Shown here in pieces: positions 5,121-10,561 of a stretch of DNA of 10,561 nt. The notes beneath the pieces are model-generated. The model was not told where the DNA came from and did not search any database. It saw only the letters and a list, made by a program, of their open reading frames with translations. The stretch's first letter is position 1, and each line of letters opens with the position of its first letter. Position numbers and translations under genes: made by a program. The stretch is from Chitinophagaceae bacterium (GTDB lineage: Bacteria; Bacteroidota; Bacteroidia; Chitinophagales; Chitinophagaceae): the NCBI GenBank assembly GCA_003456175.1, contig DMPB01000074.1, positions 1-10,561 on the forward strand, in the 5' to 3' direction.

Positions 5121-8100
5121 TTATTTATTCCCTGCTACTAAGGTTACTGTTTGGAATTGTTGTGTTGGTGATACTACATTTAGTTTGTACATACTGCTAT
5201 TGAGCTTACCTGGCACTTGAACACGTATGGCATTGCGACCACGATATGCTGGTGCTAGTTGTTGATGTATAACCACACCGTTCATATCAGTTACACGAAT
5301 AGTTACCATTTCTTCGGTGTTACTATTAAATTCTGCAACACAAGCTCCATTGAATGGATTAGGTTGTGCTACCACCGGAGCCGTTACTATTACCGGCGGC
5401 GCTTGTTGTGAACGTGTTTGTACAAAAGCCACATCATCTACCTCTAAGTACAAGGCTTTTTTATAGTATTCTGGATATTTGATTAAGAATACAACAGAGG
5501 TAACATCGCTAGCATCGAATGCGTTGCGATACGCAATAGAAGTAAGCTCTGCAAAGTTGATAATGTAATCTTGCATATCTTCTCCCACAGTAATTTCTTT
5601 GGTATACTGATGAATGAAGTTTTGCACTGATTTTTTGGTGATACGCACTTGTAATGTAACGTTACCCTTGGCTTTGAATTTGATAGCTTTAAAGTTATTC
5701 AAATTGAGTGGTGAGCCATCTACAGTTGCTAACTTATAAACCGATACATCGGAACGACGTAAAGCTGTAAAGTTGATAGCAAAACCTCGCATTAACTGTA
5801 ACTCGTTGTTGGGGTAGTTTCGATTGGCATTGTTTTTAACCGTCCAACTATTCATGATAACATCTTCACGCTTATAGTCGGTAGACCAACGCGTATCGGC
5901 AGCATAGGTATGATCTACAACTACACGATTGATACTGAAATCAACAGATTGCTCTAAATGATCAAACACTTGTACATTCACTACATTGGTATTGCCTGGT
6001 TGTAATGTACCACGAATGTTTTGCGTACGCTTATCTACATTCTCGTTAGGACGCGTATACAATGTAATGTTATACGGTGTGCTTGTTGGCAAATTATTGG
6101 TTACATAGAGTTTAAGCAAGTTGGCAGAACGTTCTACCTTATTGATGAATACACTTGGTACTACATTATCACGAATTGGCTGCTCTAGTTGATAACCTTG
6201 TTGTCTGAATACATTCAAGATTTTGCCTACCAATTCATTGGTTACAGGGCCATCGCTACTCCACACTTGATAATTATAAAGCGTATCGGCACCTGCTGCG
6301 GCTGTTGCTCTCCAATCGGCCTGAATGCGTGCTACACGACTATTTCCACTGATGGCAATAGAGAAAGAAGTTGCATATTCATACACACCATCTTTACGAA
6401 GCATCATCATTCTTCCAAAATTGAAACCATCAACTTCATATGCAACAATATTTTTGATTACAGAACCAACTACTCTATCACAAATTGCTTTAGTATGATC
6501 GTAAGGCTTTACTCTTGTTTTCATTACAAGTACCGATGCAGCATTACTGTTATCGCTACGCAAAAAGTTAACGCCTTCTACATCTATAGCATTGGTAAAA
6601 CTTAATAAGTGTACAGGTGTACTAACCTTACGGGTAAAATTACCTGTAACACTTGTAGGAATATAGTTGATGAGGGCTAGTGCCCCATTTCTTGAAGCAT
6701 TACGTTGTGCAACTTGATTTTTATAATTGCTTACCAAGTTAGCATCAAGTACATCTTCGTTCGGTACATACTTACCATCATTTTTAATAAAGCTGTATCT
6801 ATACTGACTAATAGCATCGCCCAAGCTTATAGATTCTAACCCACCATCACCGGCATTCGATGCTTCAGTCCAATTCATAGTTAACCAACGATTACAAGTA
6901 GTGCAAGCATTAGGGTCGCTAGATTTGAAAGAGAAGACAAGATCATTGAAATCGTTATCACCATTAGGAGCATCTTCCCAAGCCATCATGTAACTGTTAC
7001 TGGTACTATCATAAAACTGAACTAAGTACTTGTTACCAGTAGCACTGTTTGTTGGGTTTAATGCAGGATTAGAGTAGAACACATTGGTACCATCACCAAC
7101 CGCATTTAAACTAGTGTTATAGCCATTTTCAACCAACACCCAACTAATGCTTGTTCCAGCATTGAAGGTACCTAGCTCAACAGTGGTTCCAGTGCTTAAA
7201 CCACCACCATTAGCCACATCTGTAGCATTAGGAAATATCAATCTTATTTGCGATTTATCAGGAGCAACTGTAGGAGGATTACTAGTAGGGTATGTAAAAT
7301 ATCCTAATGCATTTGTTTTAGTAGTACTTTGTTGCACAAATGCTACTGATACTACTGTTGTTGCTGTAATCGTTAAATCATTAGTAGTACAACTTAATAA
7401 AGATGGTCGTAAACTAGGAACTGACTCACCCTCTGGCAATGAAGTTGTAATTTTTTGCTTTGCTTCAGGCGTAACAGGTGTTGTAGTGGTATCTGTTGGT
7501 GTACCTTTTTCATCGGTTGGTATGGTTGGAATTTCACCTAGTGGCTCAATTGCATTTGAACCTGTAACCTTGGCTACACCGGTAGTTGCTATCAAATCAA
7601 TACCACCAGCAGTGCCGCCATCGGCCGTGTTGGTAGGATAGTTAGTGCTATTGGTAAAATCAGAAATTCGTGTTGAATCTGCTAAACCTCTAGAAGCAAC
7701 AGGCACAAAGTCGGGTGGTAATATCACATAGCCATAAATATTTTGATTTACAGCAATATTGAAATCAGATAATCTAAAATAAACACCACCTAAATTTTGA
7801 GTTAATGCAGCACTTGCCAATAAATTGGTTTGTGCCTCTTCTTTTCTCAAAACCACAAAGCTTTTTGGGCTACCAGATCCATATAAATCAGTTGTACCAT
7901 ACGAACCTGAACCAACTCTAATAACCCTACTAAATCTGGTAGGATTACCACTGCCATCTACTTCTAAAATAACACTAATGGCAAATGCATCGTGGGCATT
8001 GTTAACTCCACGCTCAAATAAGGCAAAACCCGCCTGCGTAGGACTATTTACTTTTAAACCATTCTTAAAAATTACATCTACACGTTCAATGTTATTGATG

Positions 8101-8648
8101 TTACCATCGCCATTACCAGTGTTACAAAACAAATTATCAGTACCTGCATTAAAACCCAGCGTTCCATTAAACAACGTTGCCATATCATCTTCATACGGCC
8201 TTACAATGTTAAACACTTGCGGCGTGGTATTGCTAGTGTGGGTACCTTCTAAAAACACAAGTTGGCGAGCACCAGTAACACCAGTATTATTTACACGTCT
8301 GAAAACTACCTGCTGTGTACCAACAGGCAAGAACGAATGAGATATACTCGCAGCCGTAAAAGAACTAACACGCAGCTCATTGTTACTGCTACCACTAGCA
8401 ACACCATAGTTAAAAGTGGCATTGGTATACACCAGTCCGGGGGTTGATGGTTTTGTGCCCGAATACGTTCGTGTTTCAACGGTTGATTGATACGATTGTG
8501 CAATAGCAGTAATGTTTGTTTGTGAATATGCAGTTACTGATTGCAACAACATGCTAACAACGTAGCATAATAAGAATATCCCAATTGGAGCTTGGCTAGT
8601 TTTAGGATACGGCAATGAAATGCCCTTCGGCTTAGCGATAGGTTTCAT
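5121..8648 (-). CDS. Large secreted multidomain protein with DUF4114 module and T9SS sorting domain
   Basis: The 1175-residue protein is probably exported by Sec and then moved across the outer membrane by the type IX system. Residues 1-43 form a signal peptide: a long basic start, hydrophobic core 22-40, likely cleavage around AYS-Q. Residues 44-360 form a beta-rich module I do not recognise. A Pro/Thr-rich linker follows at about 365-400. Residues about 420-575 match DUF4114, with the acidic WEDAPNGDNDFNDLVF block (557-572) that likely binds calcium. Residues 590-950 are unassigned. Residues about 980-1078 resemble a carbohydrate-binding-type jelly roll, tentatively. Residues about 1090-1175 form the T9SS type A tail, starting at PNPFNG. 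It has no recognisable catalytic domain, so an adhesive or matrix role is a guess. It has its own terminator and appears monocistronic. Confidence 0.9.
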   Translation of the reverse strand: MKPIAKPKGISLPYPKTSQAPIGIFLLCYVVSMLLQSVTAYSQTNITAIAQSYQSTVETRTYSGTKPSTPGLVYTNATFNYGVASGSSNNELRVSSFTAASISHSFLPVGTQQVVFRRVNNTGVTGARQLVFLEGTHTSNTTPQVFNIVRPYEDDMATLFNGTLGFNAGTDNLFCNTGNGDGNINNIERVDVIFKNGLKVNSPTQAGFALFERGVNNAHDAFAISVILEVDGSGNPTRFSRVIRVGSGSYGTTDLYGSGSPKSFVVLRKEEAQTNLLASAALTQNLGGVYFRLSDFNIAVNQNIYGYVILPPDFVPVASRGLADSTRISDFTNSTNYPTNTADGGTAGGIDLIATTGVAKVTGSNAIEPLGEIPTIPTDEKGTPTDTTTTPVTPEAKQKITTSLPEGESVPSLRPSLLSCTTNDLTITATTVVSVAFVQQSTTKTNALGYFTYPTSNPPTVAPDKSQIRLIFPNATDVANGGGLSTGTTVELGTFNAGTSISWVLVENGYNTSLNAVGDGTNVFYSNPALNPTNSATGNKYLVQFYDSTSNSYMMAWEDAPNGDNDFNDLVFSFKSSDPNACTTCNRWLTMNWTEASNAGDGGLESISLGDAISQYRYSFIKNDGKYVPNEDVLDANLVSNYKNQVAQRNASRNGALALINYIPTSVTGNFTRKVSTPVHLLSFTNAIDVEGVNFLRSDNSNAASVLVMKTRVKPYDHTKAICDRVVGSVIKNIVAYEVDGFNFGRMMMLRKDGVYEYATSFSIAISGNSRVARIQADWRATAAAGADTLYNYQVWSSDGPVTNELVGKILNVFRQQGYQLEQPIRDNVVPSVFINKVERSANLLKLYVTNNLPTSTPYNITLYTRPNENVDKRTQNIRGTLQPGNTNVVNVQVFDHLEQSVDFSINRVVVDHTYAADTRWSTDYKREDVIMNSWTVKNNANRNYPNNELQLMRGFAINFTALRRSDVSVYKLATVDGSPLNLNNFKAIKFKAKGNVTLQVRITKKSVQNFIHQYTKEITVGEDMQDYIINFAELTSIAYRNAFDASDVTSVVFLIKYPEYYKKALYLEVDDVAFVQTRSQQAPPVIVTAPVVAQPNPFNGACVAEFNSNTEEMVTIRVTDMNGVVIHQQLAPAYRGRNAIRVQVPGKLNSSMYKLNVVSPTQQFQTVTLVAGNK

Positions 8649-8697
8649 TTTTCGAAGGATTAGATTAATGAATAAATGCGGAAATCGGATTACAGTG

Positions 8698-8730
8698 TGA
8701 AAGTAACGTATATCTCTCTAGCATCCTAAA
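8698..8730 (-). promoter_or_regulatory. Candidate promoter of the 1175-residue T9SS protein gene
   Basis: On the minus strand TTTAGG (8725-8730) is followed after 19 bases by TACTTTCA (8698-8705), near TAnnTTTG. The predicted start is near 8692, giving a leader of about 43 bases. The match is imperfect at both elements. Confidence 0.3.
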
Positions 8731-8769
8731 TTTCAAAGACTTCAACATACCCTAAAAAGACATTTCCAC

Positions 8770-8799
8770 AAAAAAGCCAGCATTAAAAATGCTGGCTTT
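8770..8799 (-). terminator. Rho-independent terminator of the PPC/Fn3 T9SS protein gene
   Basis: An 11-base perfect stem (8773-8783 with 8789-8799) closes a TAAAA loop. On the minus strand it is followed by a run of T (TTTTTTG across 8775-8769). It lies 23 bases past the stop codon at 8823, so this gene is transcribed separately from the next T9SS gene. Confidence 0.9.
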
Positions 8800-8822
8800 C
8801 AATAGCTATAATTTAAAATGAT

Positions 8823-10561
8823 TTATAACTTCTGTAAAGGCAAGACCCGTGTTTCTCCTTTTGCATCTACTACATGTAAGTAGTAAGTACCTTGCGGTAA
8901 ATGCTTAACTGCCATACTTATACTTGTGTTATTACCATTTACAACAGTAGCACCACTTAACAAGCTTACGCCTTGTATATTACGCAATTGATATTGTAAT
9001 TTACCGTAAGGTATAGTATTAGGTACTAGCAATTGTACATAATCGTTTGCAGGGTTAGGTAACAATTGAAACTTACCACTAGCTTGATGTAAAACTAAAA
9101 CTGTGTTGCTTACGCTAAACTTACCATCTTTATCTAACTGTCGTAACCGATACCAAACTTTATCTGCTTTAAATACATCCGTAAAGTTGTAGCTCAATGG
9201 CTGCGTACTATAACCTGTAGTTGCTTTCGATGGTACAAATGCAAAGGCTTTAAACACAACACCATCGGTACTACGTTCTACTTCAAAACCTTTGTTATTG
9301 CTTTCACTCAACGTTTTCCATTGCAGTAGGGTTTTGTTACTTGTAGTAGTTGCAACAAGTTTATCCATTACAACAGGCAAAGTACTAAACGATTGATATT
9401 GAATAGTGAAAGTACCATTGTTGTTACCATTATCCCATCCATACACACGTACATAGTAAGTTTGTCCGGGTGTTAACCCACCTCTGCGAAGTATTTCTAA
9501 ACCACCTGCGAAAGAAGTGTCTACACAAATGCCTTGTTGCGTTAAAGCAGTGCAAGTTCCACCATACAAAGCAACAACCGCATCGAATGGTGCAGCACCT
9601 TGAACAGTAATGATAGCACTATCGCCAACAGCAGTGAATTGATACCAAACATCGTCATCAGCTGTACCTGCAGCAGGTACACAAGCCGCAACACCTTGTG
9701 AAGCTCCAGCATTAACAGTAGTTCCATTAACAACATTACCTGCAGTAAGTGTTGTTGCTGAATTACAAAAATCGTTCGCAGGACCAGCAATTGTTGTAAA
9801 TGATGTTGCCGTAATTACGCAACCTACTGCATTACCTGCTGTATTTTTAGGTTGTATGTACCAATGATAGGTGGTGTTACCTAAAGTATTATTTACTTGT
9901 GCAGAAAGACTATTCACAATACTACCAATACTATCGTAAGTACTGCCACCATTACTACTCCAGAATAGTCCGTATGATGTAGCACCCGGTACAGCACTCC
10001 AAGATACTACTGGAGGTAAATTAACGCCAGTTGCTAAATTAGCCGGACTCACATTGGTTGCACAAGCAGGTATTTGTGTTATTGGCATTGATATACAATA
10101 AGCACCAGATGCACCATTCACACCATCGAGCATGAAATAGTAAGTAACACCTGCTGTTAGTATGGGTGTTTGTAACACTACTGAATCATTGGTAGTTAAG
10201 TTAAAGCCGTTGTTGGTATTCACTACTTCTGTAAGTGTTAAGCTAGGGCATGTACCACTTGCAGTATAGGTAGCCAACCATCCAAACAACCCTGTACCAG
10301 CACCATCTGGGCGTTTAAGCTTTACTTCTACCCTGCCGTTAGCTGTAGCAACATATCTAAACCAAACAGTGTTATTGGGTGAACTTTGCGAAAATGCAGG
10401 ATCTCCGGTTGCTGTAGCACAAACAGTTGTTCCGCAATAATTGGTAACGCCTCGTGTTAAGGTAATAGCATCGCAAACAGCATCGTTAGGTGTGCTTGTA
10501 ATTACTTCGGCACTCACGCTATTACTGTAAGCAGTATCATTAGTATTGCTACACACTACAC
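8823..10561 (-). CDS. Secreted PPC/fibronectin-III repeat protein with T9SS sorting domain (5' end outside window)
   Basis: The frame stays open to the right edge, so the gene is partial and at least 579 residues are visible. Positions below count from the in-frame GTG at 10556, probably an internal codon because the sequence before it reads on without a stop. Residues 1-20 look like the end of an Ig/Fn3-type repeat. About 22-157 is a PPC-like beta module ending in TAGVTYYFMLDG. About 165-255 is a fibronectin-III-like domain starting at NVSPANLATGV. About 258-387 is a second PPC-like module, with DDVWYQF and LTPGQTYYVRVYG. About 393-490 is the Fn3-like spacer common before T9SS tails, with GFEVERSTDG and WYRLRQLDKDG. 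About 493-577 is a type A T9SS sorting domain starting at LLPNPANDYV. A catalytic domain, if any, would lie in the unseen N-terminal part. The protein is presumably at the surface or released. Confidence 0.9.
   Translation of the reverse strand, partial: VVCSNTNDTAYSNSVSAEVITSTPNDAVCDAITLTRGVTNYCGTTVCATATGDPAFSQSSPNNTVWFRYVATANGRVEVKLKRPDGAGTGLFGWLATYTASGTCPSLTLTEVVNTNNGFNLTTNDSVVLQTPILTAGVTYYFMLDGVNGASGAYCISMPITQIPACATNVSPANLATGVNLPPVVSWSAVPGATSYGLFWSSNGGSTYDSIGSIVNSLSAQVNNTLGNTTYHWYIQPKNTAGNAVGCVITATSFTTIAGPANDFCNSATTLTAGNVVNGTTVNAGASQGVAACVPAAGTADDDVWYQFTAVGDSAIITVQGAAPFDAVVALYGGTCTALTQQGICVDTSFAGGLEILRRGGLTPGQTYYVRVYGWDNGNNNGTFTIQYQSFSTLPVVMDKLVATTTSNKTLLQWKTLSESNNKGFEVERSTDGVVFKAFAFVPSKATTGYSTQPLSYNFTDVFKADKVWYRLRQLDKDGKFSVSNTVLVLHQASGKFQLLPNPANDYVQLLVPNTIPYGKLQYQLRNIQGVSLLSGATVVNGNNTSISMAVKHLPQGTYYLHVVDAKGETRVLPLQKL

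Noticed and set aside
6189..6605. 138-codon + strand frame inside the large T9SS gene
   Set aside because: Shadow of the coding strand; Ile/Cys/Tyr-rich with no recognisable motif.
6885..6910. CTTC motif (around residue 582 of the T9SS protein) resembling part of an Fe-S site
   Set aside because: Only two cysteines, without the remaining ligands of a 4Fe-4S motif; more likely a disulfide or chance.
7147..8340. Two long + strand open frames (7147-7641 and 7825-8340) antisense to the large T9SS gene
   Set aside because: They are low-complexity Val/Ser/Pro-rich translations antisense to a Thr/Asn/Gly-rich protein with clear domains; typical shadow frames.
9661..9680. Local palindrome GTACCTGCAGCAGGTAC inside the PPC/Fn3 gene
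   Set aside because: It lies inside coding sequence for an Ala/Gly-rich loop and has no accompanying regulatory context.

Overview
The window looks like ordinary chromosomal DNA from a member of the Bacteroidota, probably from the Chitinophagales/Chitinophagaceae side. Both large proteins on the right end in type IX secretion (T9SS) sorting domains, a system largely confined to this phylum. Promoter-like sites fit the Bacteroidota TTG-N(17-23)-TAnnTTTG pattern better than the E. coli consensus. No convincing Shine-Dalgarno sequences precede the starts, and the DNA is moderately AT-rich. The lineage is inferred from these traits, not from a database match.

Layout. Positions 1-84 hold two back-to-back terminators, one for a + strand gene lying to the left and one for the first gene here. 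At 106-1434 (-) is a membrane-anchored protein with two 4Fe-4S clusters (HdrC/NarI-like electron carrier). Divergent from it is a likely two-gene + strand unit: a PyrR-like phosphoribosyltransferase (1528-2025) and a phosphoglucomutase/phosphomannomutase (2069-3793), closed by a strong terminator. Convergent with that unit is csaA (3962-4303, -), a small tRNA-binding-fold protein. Between csaA and the terminator lies a 43-codon open frame resembling the N-terminal part of an O6-alkylguanine-DNA alkyltransferase without its catalytic half, possibly a gene remnant. ndk (4392-4808, +), nucleoside diphosphate kinase, is divergent from csaA with overlapping candidate promoters.

The right half carries two separately terminated, same-direction genes for large secreted proteins. 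One is an 1175-residue protein with a signal peptide, a DUF4114 module and a T9SS tail (5121-8648, -). The other is a PPC/fibronectin-III protein with a T9SS tail (8823 to beyond the right edge, -) whose 5' end is not in the window.

The left half is nucleotide, sugar-phosphate and redox housekeeping; the right half is cell-surface or secreted material. Nothing ties the two functionally. I saw no rRNA, tRNA, CRISPR array, transposase or phage gene. The least explained stretches are the alkyltransferase-like remnant at 3841-3969 and the non-coding block at 4858-5060, which carries repeated AAACGTT motifs and an extra terminator-like hairpin.
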